NCBI GenBank assembly: GCA_003154335.1
Contig: PMDE01000011.1
Location: forward strand, 1 to 5,196
From: Methanoregula sp.
GTDB lineage: Archaea > Halobacteriota > Methanomicrobia > Methanomicrobiales > Methanospirillaceae
Direction: 5' to 3'
DNA: 5,196 bases
Both the position numbers and the translations under genes were made by a program. Positions 1 through 5,196 of this stretch are shown here, piece by piece (the first letter of the stretch is position 1; each line of letters starts with the position of its first letter). The notes beneath the pieces were generated by a model that saw only the letters and a list, made by a program, of their open reading frames with translations, did not search any database and was not told the origin of the DNA.

Positions 1-629
1 TAATGAACCGCAGGCTTGAGTACCCTCTTTTCGTTCCAGGAATCGTGCTTGAAGGAGGATCTATCGATGTGAATGGACGAGGAACCGTACTGACTACCCG
101 ATCCTGTCTCTTAAACCCAAACCGGAACCCATCATTATCTCCCATTATTATTGAGGAGTTTTTAAAGGAGTATCTTGGGGCAGTTAAAATTATCTGGTTA
201 AATAAGGGTATTGCTGGTGATGATACTGATGGTCATGTCGACGATATTGCACGCTTTGTAGGTTCATCGACGGTGGTGTGTGCCTACGAGAGTGACAATA
301 CCGATGAAAATTATTCAGCCCTGCATGAAAATTATGAAATTTTGCAGCGTTCTTCTGACCAGAACGGTAAACCTCTTACTGTTGTAAAACTGCCGATGCC
401 GGCAAAAATTACCGGAGGAGATGGGCGATACCCCGCAAGCTATACCAATTTTTATATTGGAAATACTGCGGTTATTGTACCGGTTTTCAATGACCCCCAG
501 GACCGCGTAGCTCTGGACCGTCTCCAAAGCCTCTTTACCAGCCGTAAAGTGATTGGAATTGATGCCCGGGCTATGGTTGAAGGATTCGGTACCTTCCATT
601 GTGCTACCCAGCAGCAGCCAAGAATTTAA
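1..629 (+). CDS. aguA: Agmatine deiminase (agmatine iminohydrolase), C-terminal part; 5' end outside window
   Basis: The enzyme hydrolyses agmatine to N-carbamoylputrescine and ammonia in the cytoplasm, a step from arginine-derived agmatine to putrescine. The frame is open to the left edge. The first Met (base 3) is almost certainly internal: family members are about 340-370 residues, only 208 are seen here, and the tryptophan-rich N-terminal substrate region is missing. Counting from that Met, the fragment shows LEGGSIDVNG (16-25, acidic active-site Glu17), DDTDGHVDD (73-81, catalytic His78 and Asp80), YTNFYIGN near 147-154, and the C-terminal FHCATQQQP with nucleophile Cys200. These are the guanidine-modifying (pentein) hallmarks, so the enzyme looks active. 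The usual GGG before the Cys motif reads GFG. No aguB partner lies downstream. The gene is more AT-rich than the pnt genes. The family assignment is secure; peptidylarginine deiminase-like proteins of the same Pfam family are the only alternative. Confidence 0.93.
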   Translation, partial: MNRRLEYPLFVPGIVLEGGSIDVNGRGTVLTTRSCLLNPNRNPSLSPIIIEEFLKEYLGAVKIIWLNKGIAGDDTDGHVDDIARFVGSSTVVCAYESDNTDENYSALHENYEILQRSSDQNGKPLTVVKLPMPAKITGGDGRYPASYTNFYIGNTAVIVPVFNDPQDRVALDRLQSLFTSRKVIGIDARAMVEGFGTFHCATQQQPRI

Positions 630-655
630 TGACGGTTGCCTGTCAGAGATCGAAA

Positions 656-676
656 TTTTTCTGATTCACCCGAATC
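656..676 (+). terminator. Possible U-tract terminator after aguA
   Basis: Five T residues (656-660) begin 26 bases after the aguA stop. They are followed by a small hairpin, GATTC-accc-GAATC (663-676). Archaeal termination often needs only a U-rich tract, so this is a reasonable end for the aguA transcript. The tract is short and the hairpin follows rather than precedes it, so support is weak. Confidence 0.25.
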
Positions 677-738
677 GTCAGATTGCTATACAAAGCCTGA
701 TACCTGAATAAATACCGGAGAATAGTGATGATGAAAGG

Positions 739-1213
739 ATGAACAGCCTATGCTTGCCAAACGGAGATAAGGCAAAAAATTTTTCATTGAAAGTCCAGAA
801 TGACAAAACCTTCGATTTTTATGAAAATATGGAAAAGAGAGCTCTTATCTCTTTCACCGCTCGCATGGACGGAGTACTGTGCCGCCCAGATGAAATCACT
901 GGAAAATAACCATGAAATTTTTTTGTCACTTGACACCGTTGCAGTTAGCATCAGTGTTGATTCCATCCATTCAAAAAAGCATGGGCGGCGAACCCGGGAA
1001 TAACATCCATTCCCCCGCTTTGTGATTTCTGGCTTCACGGGACTGTAAGCATAGCAATATGGCCTCTTCCGGGAAAAAAACGGTTTTTCCGAAAGGGCAA
1101 ATGTCATCATTGATGAGCTGCAGAAAAGTCATCTTTTCAAGGCGTACCCGGTTCATTCCGTACCCGACCTTGGTGAAGTGATTTCATTGTTAAAAAATCT
1201 CAAAAAATTATAG
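739..1213 (+). pseudogene. Small unidentified protein gene broken by about three frameshifts (or by assembly errors)
   Basis: Four protein-like segments on the plus strand join into one product of about 157 residues. Segment 1 (frame 1, 739-909) is a 56-codon ORF containing FDFYENMEKRALISFTARMD and ending DEITGK. Segment 2 (frame 2, from about 903) reads NNHEIFLSLDTVAVSISVDS. Segment 3 (frame 1, from about 976) reads AWAANPGITSIPPLCDFWLH followed by GTVSIAIWPLPGKK. Segment 4 (frame 2, from about 1081) starts NGFSERANVIIDELQKSHLF and ends EVISLLKNLKKL at a TAG (1211-1213). Each change of frame falls at an A run (903-906, 973-978, 1074-1080), and a single-base gain or loss there restores the frame. 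The alternating hydrophobic strands and amphipathic helices suggest a small alpha/beta protein. I do not recognise the family. A GGAG (717-720) sits before ATG codons at 728 and 731 that are in another frame, so the start is uncertain. This could be a true pseudogene, homopolymer sequencing error, or chance. Confidence 0.45.
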
Positions 1214-1269
1214 ACTTCTCAGAAACAGCGACGTTACGTCTGCCGGAAGTATTGGTGCTTAATTGCAGG

Positions 1270-1295
1270 AAAAAAATCTTTGGTTTTCCTAAAAA
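1270..1295 (-). terminator. Candidate terminator of the pnt operon
   Basis: Read on the minus strand, a T5 tract (1295-1291) and a T7-containing tract (1276-1270, just after a short hairpin loop) lie 70-95 bases past the pntB stop. AGGAAAA (1267-1273 on +) can pair with TTTTCCT (1284-1290), a 7-bp stem around a 10-base loop. U-rich tracts are the main archaeal termination signal, so this is a plausible operon end. It has not been tested against alternatives. Confidence 0.35.
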
Positions 1296-1364
1296 TGGGG
1301 ATATGATTTTTTTCTTAGGTGATACCGGAGCAATCCCCGAGAGAATGCCGGAGGGGAAATGAGC

Positions 1365-2750
1365 TCATAGCTTTTTGAGAGCCTGTACGAGTTTCCCCGC
1401 GGATTCCTGCGCGTCGCCATAGAGCATCCGCGTGTTATCCCGGTAAAACAAGTCGTTTTCGATTCCGGCAAATCCCTTTCCCTGTCCGCGCTTGAGGACA
1501 ATGACATTAATTGCCTGCTCAACGTCGAGGATTGGCATGCCGAACAGCGGGCTGCCTTGCCTGTGCGCCGCCGGGTTTACGACATCGTTTGCCCCAATCA
1601 CGAGGACTACGTCAGTACTTGGGAACTCCGGGTTTATTTCGTCCCGGTCGAACAGGTGACCATAGTCAACCCCGGCTTCAGCGAGTAGGACGTTCATATG
1701 CCCTGGCATCCGTCCTGCAACAGGGTGAATCGCAAACTTCACCAGTATGCCCTTGCTCTCGAGAAGATCTGTCAGCTCCTTGACTTTCTGCTGAGCCTGC
1801 GCGACCGCCATTCCATAACCGGGTGCGATGATAACTTTATTTGCATAGGCAAGCATGACCGCAACGTCATCGGCATCGATCGATTTCATGCTGCCTTGGA
1901 TCTCAATCCCTTTCTCTTCGGTCGCGCCGAAAGCCCCAAAGAAAACATTTGAAATCGAGCGATTCATTGCCCGCGCCATATTGAGCGTTAGCAGTGAACC
2001 TGCAGCGCCAACAATAATGCCTGCAATAACCATCGCATAGTTGGGGGTTGCAAACGAGAACCCATCGAGTGCAACGGCAAGCCCGGTGAAGGCGTTATAC
2101 ATTGAGATCACAACCGGCATGTCGGCCCCGCCGATGGGGAGGGTCATGAGGAACCCAAATCCCAACGAGAGGATGAAGAAGAGTGGGAGGTATATGGAGA
2201 CGGTGAGCGGGATCCATGACGGCTGCAATACGACAAGTACACCGGAAATGATAGCAAGAGTCAGAAACGCCATGTTTACGAACTGCTGTCCCGTGAAAGT
2301 AATTGGCCGCGGCCGCATCAATCCCTGGAGTTTCAGAAAGGCGATGACACTCCCTGCGAATGAAATGGCACCAATCAGGCCGCCAACAACTGCCAGAGAA
2401 GCGGTAGCGGCGTTTGTTGTGCCGAGGAGTGCGACTGCTGAGATCCCAGCTGCTGCACCGCCTCCCATGCCGTTGTAGAGTGCAATCATCTGGGGCATAT
2501 CCGTCATTGCAACGCGCTTTGCCGCGATATAGCCAAAGCCCCCGCCAATAACGATTGCGATAGCCATAAGGGCGAAGTTGGTGAGATTCGGTGTCAGGAA
2601 GGTTACGAACGTGGCAATCAGCATAGCCGCGCCTGCCCAGACAATACCACTCCGGGCAGTGAGGGGGTGGCTCATCCGCTGGAGGCCGACGATGAAGAAG
2701 AATATCGTCGCAATGTAGACCGGGTCGATCGCCCACGTGAGATCGATCAT
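1365..2750 (-). CDS. pntB: NAD(P) transhydrogenase, beta subunit (membrane domain II plus NADP-binding domain III)
   Basis: This is the membrane subunit that binds NADP(H) and forms most of the proton channel of the proton-translocating transhydrogenase. At 461 residues it has normal full length. Residues 1 to about 258 carry about nine hydrophobic helices. MTDMPQMIALYNGMGGGAAA (82-101) matches the helix that bears the channel His91 in E. coli, but here the position is Asn93. DMPVVISMYNAFTG (210-223) holds the conserved channel Asn (Asn219). Domain III (about 285-461) shows GYGMAVAQAQ (311-320), HPVAGRMPGHMNVLLAEA (342-359), VIGANDVVNPAA (384-395, conserved Asp389), and KRG (420-422), where Lys-Arg normally holds the NADP 2'-phosphate, followed by GFAGIENDLF and the GDA loop. 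The ATG overlaps the pntAB stop as ATGA and has GGAG six bases upstream. It is the last gene of the operon. The identification is firm. Confidence 0.97.
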   Translation of the reverse strand: MIDLTWAIDPVYIATIFFFIVGLQRMSHPLTARSGIVWAGAAMLIATFVTFLTPNLTNFALMAIAIVIGGGFGYIAAKRVAMTDMPQMIALYNGMGGGAAAGISAVALLGTTNAATASLAVVGGLIGAISFAGSVIAFLKLQGLMRPRPITFTGQQFVNMAFLTLAIISGVLVVLQPSWIPLTVSIYLPLFFILSLGFGFLMTLPIGGADMPVVISMYNAFTGLAVALDGFSFATPNYAMVIAGIIVGAAGSLLTLNMARAMNRSISNVFFGAFGATEEKGIEIQGSMKSIDADDVAVMLAYANKVIIAPGYGMAVAQAQQKVKELTDLLESKGILVKFAIHPVAGRMPGHMNVLLAEAGVDYGHLFDRDEINPEFPSTDVVLVIGANDVVNPAAHRQGSPLFGMPILDVEQAINVIVLKRGQGKGFAGIENDLFYRDNTRMLYGDAQESAGKLVQALKKL

Positions 2751-3064
2751 TTCAGGCTCCTTTTTCCCGGCTTCTTCCCACTACGGTCGAACATCTGAAG
2801 AATTCGCTCCGTAACGACGTAGCCACCGGTGACGTTTGCCGCGCCGAGTATGACTGCGACAAAGCCGATAGCCTGTTCCAGGGGAGTTGTGGCGAGGCCG
2901 AGTGCGACCATAGCACCGACAAGTACGATCCCGTGGATGAAGTTCGAACCGCTCATCAGTGGAGTGTGGAGTATGACTGGTACCCGGCTGATGACAACGT
3001 AGCCGGTAAATGCCGCGAGCATCGCGATGTAAACCGCAGGCCAGAGTGCCATAATGTTGGTCAT
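2747..3064 (-). CDS. pntAB: NAD(P) transhydrogenase, small membrane subunit alpha-2
   Basis: This 105-residue membrane protein corresponds to the C-terminal membrane part of E. coli PntA, encoded separately as in Rhodospirillum and Thermus. Three hydrophobic helices are visible (about 7-25, 41-58 and 61-84). Between the first two lies the family signature HTPLMS (33-38), followed by GSNFIHGIVLVGAM, which places His44 in helix 2. In Thermus thermophilus an essential proton-channel histidine lies in the equivalent part of this subunit, and I infer that His44 has this role because PntB lacks the E. coli channel His. The tail (about 92-105) is strongly basic and probably cytoplasmic. The start overlaps the pntAA stop as ATGA, and the end overlaps the pntB start in the same way, so the three proteins are probably made in balanced amounts. 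The identification is firm. Confidence 0.95.
   Translation of the reverse strand: MTNIMALWPAVYIAMLAAFTGYVVISRVPVILHTPLMSGSNFIHGIVLVGAMVALGLATTPLEQAIGFVAVILGAANVTGGYVVTERILQMFDRSGKKPGKRSLK
2757..2760 (-). promoter_or_regulatory. Ribosome-binding site of pntB
   Basis: GGAG on the minus strand lies inside the end of pntAB, six bases before the pntB ATG. It fixes the start at 2750 and allows the overlapping gene to be translated by re-initiation or independent initiation. Confidence 0.7.
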
Positions 3065-4272
3065 ATTTTCTCTCCTCCCAGAAGGTCGCGCGTCGGTCCG
3101 TGATGTACTTTGCCCTCGTGGACGAGAAGGCTCGCGACCAGGATTTCATCAGAAAACTCCTTTACGAGCGCTCCCTCTTTGTCGACAAGGAGCGCAAGAA
3201 ATGACTGGAGATTTTTTGCGTACATCTGGCTCGAGTGGAACGGGACCCGGGCAGGGAGGTTTTGGGGGCCAATGATCATGACACCCTGCTCCTGGACAGT
3301 CTTGCCATATTGGGTCAGCTCGCAGTTCCCGCCCGATTCGGCGGCCAGATCGACAATGACTGCGCCCGGCCGCATTGTCGCGACAGTCTCTTTGGTTACG
3401 AGGAGTGGTGCCCTCCGGCCAGGAATCGCGGCTGTCGTGATGACGATATCAGCCCGGGCAACAGCGGCTGATACCATCTGCTGCTCTTTTGCTTTTTCCT
3501 CTGCAGTCAGTTCGCGGGCATAACCTCCTGCACCTTCCGCATTGATCTCGAGTTCGAGGAACTTTGCGCCAAGGCTCCGGACCTGCTCGCCTGCTGCGCG
3601 CCGGACATCGTAAGCTTCGACGACCGCGCCAAGCCGCTTTGCCGTGGCGATCGCCATGAGGCCGGCGACACCGGCTCCAAGGATAAGGACTGTTGCCGGT
3701 CGTATCGTCCCCGCTGCTGTTGTCAACATCGGGAGGAATTTCGGGCAGTTATCTGCTCCGAGGATTGCCGCTGTGTACCCTGCAGCTGTTGCCTGGGAGC
3801 TGAGTGCATCCATACTCTGTGCGCGGGAGATCCGCGGGACGAGTTCGAGTGCAAAGGCGGTGATCTTCCGGTCGCACATCCGGGCGACGACCGGAAGGTT
3901 GTTGGTCATGTTCATGAATCCTATGATGATCGTGCCCTCATCGAGCTGTTCGACATCGGAAACGGTCGGGGGCTGGACACGCAGTACGATCCGTGCACCC
4001 TTCAGCAGGTCAATCCGGCTGGATACGATCTTCGCTCCGGCAGCAACAAAAAGGTTATCGTCATAGTACGCGTTCGATCCAGCATTGTGCTCGATCCTGA
4101 CCTCGTACCCCGACTTTGTGAGCTTCTGGACAACTTCCGGCACAGTCGCTACACGCTGTTCTCCCGGGGCCTGCTCCTTTGGAATGGCAATAACAACCGA
4201 TATGGCTTGCGAGATTTTCGGACCGGCCGGGGTTATATCCGTTAGTTCCTGTACAATAACTGGCGTGCTCAT
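3061..4272 (-). CDS. pntAA: NAD(P) transhydrogenase, alpha-1 subunit (NAD(H)-binding domain I)
   Basis: This peripheral cytoplasmic subunit binds NAD(H) and exchanges hydride with NADP(H) held by PntB. The start was chosen at ATG 4272 (403 residues), with GGTG nine bases upstream. A GTG at 4284 would add four residues but is itself part of that GGTG. The order matches the alanine dehydrogenase/PntA family. The first domain begins VIAIPKEQAPGEQRVATVP (27-45). The RQD loop is VPRISRAQSMDALSSQ (145-160), with Arg147, Gln152, Asp155 and Ser158 contacting the nicotinamide. The Rossmann motif GAGVAGL (199-205) is followed by acidic Asp222 at the end of the second strand. DLAAESGGNCE is at 308-318. 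No membrane helix is present, as expected when the membrane part is a separate gene. About 26 extra residues precede the usual family start, with no internal ATG, GTG or TTG to shorten them obviously. Alanine dehydrogenase is excluded by the pntAB-pntB neighbours and the RQD loop. Confidence 0.96.
   Translation of the reverse strand: MSTPVIVQELTDITPAGPKISQAISVVIAIPKEQAPGEQRVATVPEVVQKLTKSGYEVRIEHNAGSNAYYDDNLFVAAGAKIVSSRIDLLKGARIVLRVQPPTVSDVEQLDEGTIIIGFMNMTNNLPVVARMCDRKITAFALELVPRISRAQSMDALSSQATAAGYTAAILGADNCPKFLPMLTTAAGTIRPATVLILGAGVAGLMAIATAKRLGAVVEAYDVRRAAGEQVRSLGAKFLELEINAEGAGGYARELTAEEKAKEQQMVSAAVARADIVITTAAIPGRRAPLLVTKETVATMRPGAVIVDLAAESGGNCELTQYGKTVQEQGVMIIGPQNLPARVPFHSSQMYAKNLQSFLALLVDKEGALVKEFSDEILVASLLVHEGKVHHGPTRDLLGGEKI
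3074..3078 (-). promoter_or_regulatory. Ribosome-binding site of pntAB
   Basis: A strong GGAGG, within GGGAGGAG on the minus strand, lies in the last codons of pntAA, nine bases before the pntAB ATG. It supports the start at 3064. Confidence 0.75.
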
Positions 4273-4281
4273 GGTTTCCAA

Positions 4282-4285
4282 CACC
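4282..4285 (-). promoter_or_regulatory. Ribosome-binding site deciding the pntAA start
   Basis: GGTG on the minus strand matches part of the archaeal anti-Shine-Dalgarno target GGAGGTGA. It lies nine bases before the ATG at 4272 and overlaps the alternative GTG start codon (4284-4282). This favours the ATG over the GTG. Confidence 0.45.
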
Positions 4286-4323
4286 CTTGTCCGGCTTTTT
4301 CGCTACGCAACAACCTTTTCACT

Positions 4324-4356
4324 CCATATATGGTCTGCAATGTATCGTATATTTTG
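4324..4356 (-). promoter_or_regulatory. Candidate archaeal promoter of the pnt operon (two TATA-like boxes)
   Basis: The 87 bases between the arcS stop and the pntAA ATG are AT-rich. On the minus strand they contain CAAAATATA (4356-4348) and, nearer the gene, a perfect palindrome CCATATATGG (4333-4324). Either could be a TATA box. With the usual start about 25 bases downstream, they would give leaders of about 55 or 30 bases. The palindrome could instead bind a dimeric regulator. No terminator is visible after arcS, so read-through from arcS is also possible. Confidence 0.4.
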
Positions 4357-4359
4357 AAT

Positions 4360-5196
4360 CTATAACTTCTTTATTTTACGCACACGCACGGCAACCCCGC
4401 GACGGAGCTGCAGCATCTCTTCTCCCGAGAGGGCTGCCCGTCCGACTGCATGGGCACGGGGGCCTACAACGAGCACCTCGTCACCTTCACGGATCTGATT
4501 GTCGGCGCTGACGACCCCGGGCGCGAGCACATCTCCTTCCGGAATGAAATCGTCGATTATCACGCGGTATCCTTCAGGGATCAGGTTCCAGCCGTCAATG
4601 GTGGGGCGGAGGAGCCCGGTGACCGTATCAATCGAGAAGATCTGGACATTGTTTTTGCTGTAAAACACTTCCGGGAAATGCCCCCGCAGGGTAGTTCCCT
4701 TAATATCGAGATTACACCCGAACTGCCACGAGGCCATGCCGTGGAGACGATCGTCCTTGATCCGGTGTTCTCCAGCAAGCGCCGTATCGAGTGCCTTGAG
4801 TGCCAAACCCCCGGTCGGGTTATCTTCGCCCGTACATTCGAGAGTGATCCCGCACAACTCTGCTGCCTGTCGTGCGACCGCAAGGGCACCGCCGTCAAGG
4901 TGTGCGATGATTCGCCGGTATTTGAACCGGTGGAAGTATTGCGCCAGGATCTTCGAAATGATTGCATATTCCTCGGCGTCCCAGTGACCGGTGACCGGAA
5001 CATCGTAGTGGCCGGCCGGGTACACGGTCTCGAGCTCTCGCGGGACAAGTCCAATGGGGGAGGTTACGATGAGCTCGTGGGCGCGACCACCGACAGCCAT
5101 CTGGAATTTACGGTGGCTCTGAGAAACGGAGTACGGTTTCCGAGCCGAACAGGGTAAGAGCACAGCAACATCGGTCTTTGGCGGAAGATAGCGGGT
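4360..5196 (-). CDS. arcS: Archaeosine synthase ArcS (TgtA2), C-terminal part; 5' end outside window
   Basis: ArcS acts on preQ0 at position 15 of archaeal tRNA. It was first described as a glutamine-dependent amidinotransferase and later as a lysine transferase whose product is finished by a radical SAM partner. The frame is open to the right edge: 11 more residues (TRYLPPKTDVA) precede the GTG at 5163, and this matches the family just before its core motif, so that GTG is not the start. Counting from the edge (278 residues), the DUF5591-type core shows PCSARKPYSVSQSH (15-28, conserved Cys16) and SPIGLVPRELETVYPAGHYD (46-65). The C-terminal ~75 residues form a PUA RNA-binding domain (GDEVLVVG, AVGRAALSGEEM) ending in a basic tail. 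Full ArcS proteins also carry an N-terminal TGT-like region, which would lie outside. A shorter stand-alone DUF5591-PUA protein cannot be excluded. It is on the same strand as pntAA, 87 bases upstream. Confidence 0.9.
   Translation of the reverse strand, partial: TRYLPPKTDVAVLLPCSARKPYSVSQSHRKFQMAVGGRAHELIVTSPIGLVPRELETVYPAGHYDVPVTGHWDAEEYAIISKILAQYFHRFKYRRIIAHLDGGALAVARQAAELCGITLECTGEDNPTGGLALKALDTALAGEHRIKDDRLHGMASWQFGCNLDIKGTTLRGHFPEVFYSKNNVQIFSIDTVTGLLRPTIDGWNLIPEGYRVIIDDFIPEGDVLAPGVVSADNQIREGDEVLVVGPRAHAVGRAALSGEEMLQLRRGVAVRVRKIKKL

Larger units (their letters stand above)
630..1364. other. 735-base gap without an intact gene, between the convergent aguA and pnt transcripts
   Basis: No complete gene, tRNA, rRNA, CRISPR array or insertion sequence is visible here. 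The centre (739-1213) holds a frame-broken gene remnant, annotated separately. The flanks hold T-rich candidate terminators for aguA (+) and for the pnt operon (-). A short inverted repeat TGTCA-ct-TGACA lies at 924-935, inside the remnant. The gap is AT-rich, with many runs of A or T. Open frames on the minus strand here (for example 784-1110) lack a ribosome-binding site and recognisable motifs. Confidence 0.6.

Noticed and set aside
924..935. Inverted repeat TGTCA-ct-TGACA as a possible operator
   Set aside because: The arms are only five bases, the site is inside the gene remnant, and no promoter is placed next to it. Chance occurrence is likely.
800..1003. 67-codon plus-strand frame taken as a separate small gene
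   Set aside because: Only its second half (HEIFLSLDTV onward) looks like protein; the first half runs over the better frame-1 segment. It has no ribosome-binding site and is better explained as part of the broken gene.
784..1110. 108-codon open frame on the minus strand, starting with two Met codons
   Set aside because: No ribosome-binding site precedes it, no known motif is visible, and it lies antisense to the more protein-like plus-strand segments of the broken gene.
971..1156. 61-codon open frame on the minus strand with protein-like appearance
   Set aside because: It is antisense to the C-terminal segment of the remnant, which ends in a convincing helix and stop. No start signal is visible.
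2041..2478. 145-codon plus-strand frame opposite pntB
   Set aside because: It is a shadow of the well-conserved pntB coding strand; its proline- and arginine-rich content is typical of antisense frames in GC-rich genes.
4450..5157. 235-codon plus-strand frame opposite arcS
   Set aside because: The minus strand encodes the clear DUF5591 and PUA motifs of ArcS; this frame has no recognisable domain.

Overview
This window is most likely from a euryarchaeon, probably a methanogen of the Methanomicrobiales type. The strongest evidence is the archaeosine synthase fragment at the right edge, because archaeosine is a tRNA modification of Archaea. AT-rich promoter-like elements and short GGAGG/GGTG ribosome-binding sites agree with this. 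The genus is an inference; no rRNA or methanogenesis gene is present to settle it.

Layout, left to right. Bases 1-629 (+) hold the C-terminal two thirds of an agmatine deiminase (aguA), whose start lies outside the window. Bases 630-1364 contain no intact gene. Within them, 739-1213 (+) looks like one small unidentified protein gene whose reading frame is broken three times, each time next to a run of A. From 4272 down to 1365 on the minus strand lies a complete three-gene operon, pntAA-pntAB-pntB. It encodes a proton-translocating NAD(P) transhydrogenase, and the genes are joined by two ATGA stop/start overlaps, each with its own ribosome-binding site. Bases 5196-4360 (-) hold the C-terminal part of archaeosine synthase (ArcS/TgtA2): the DUF5591-type domain and the PUA domain. 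An 88-base gap with TATA-like sequence separates it from pntAA.

How the genes work together. The three Pnt proteins form one membrane enzyme. PntAA binds NAD(H), PntAB and PntB build the membrane proton channel, and the C-terminal domain of PntB binds NADP(H). Hydride transfer between NADH and NADP+ is coupled to proton movement. The channel histidine of the E. coli beta subunit is Asn here, while the small PntAB subunit carries a histidine in its second membrane helix, the arrangement of the Thermus-type three-subunit enzyme. Agmatine deiminase (polyamine metabolism) and ArcS (tRNA modification) have no evident functional link to the transhydrogenase.

Base composition differs along the window. 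aguA and the broken gene are visibly more AT-rich (22 G+C of 60 in the sampled blocks 181-240 and 901-960) than the pnt operon (37 of 60 in 3541-3600). I found no clear sign of a new defence or mobile system. The most unusual items are the broken small gene, the presence of a Pnt transhydrogenase in a probable methanogen, and the relocated proton-channel histidine.
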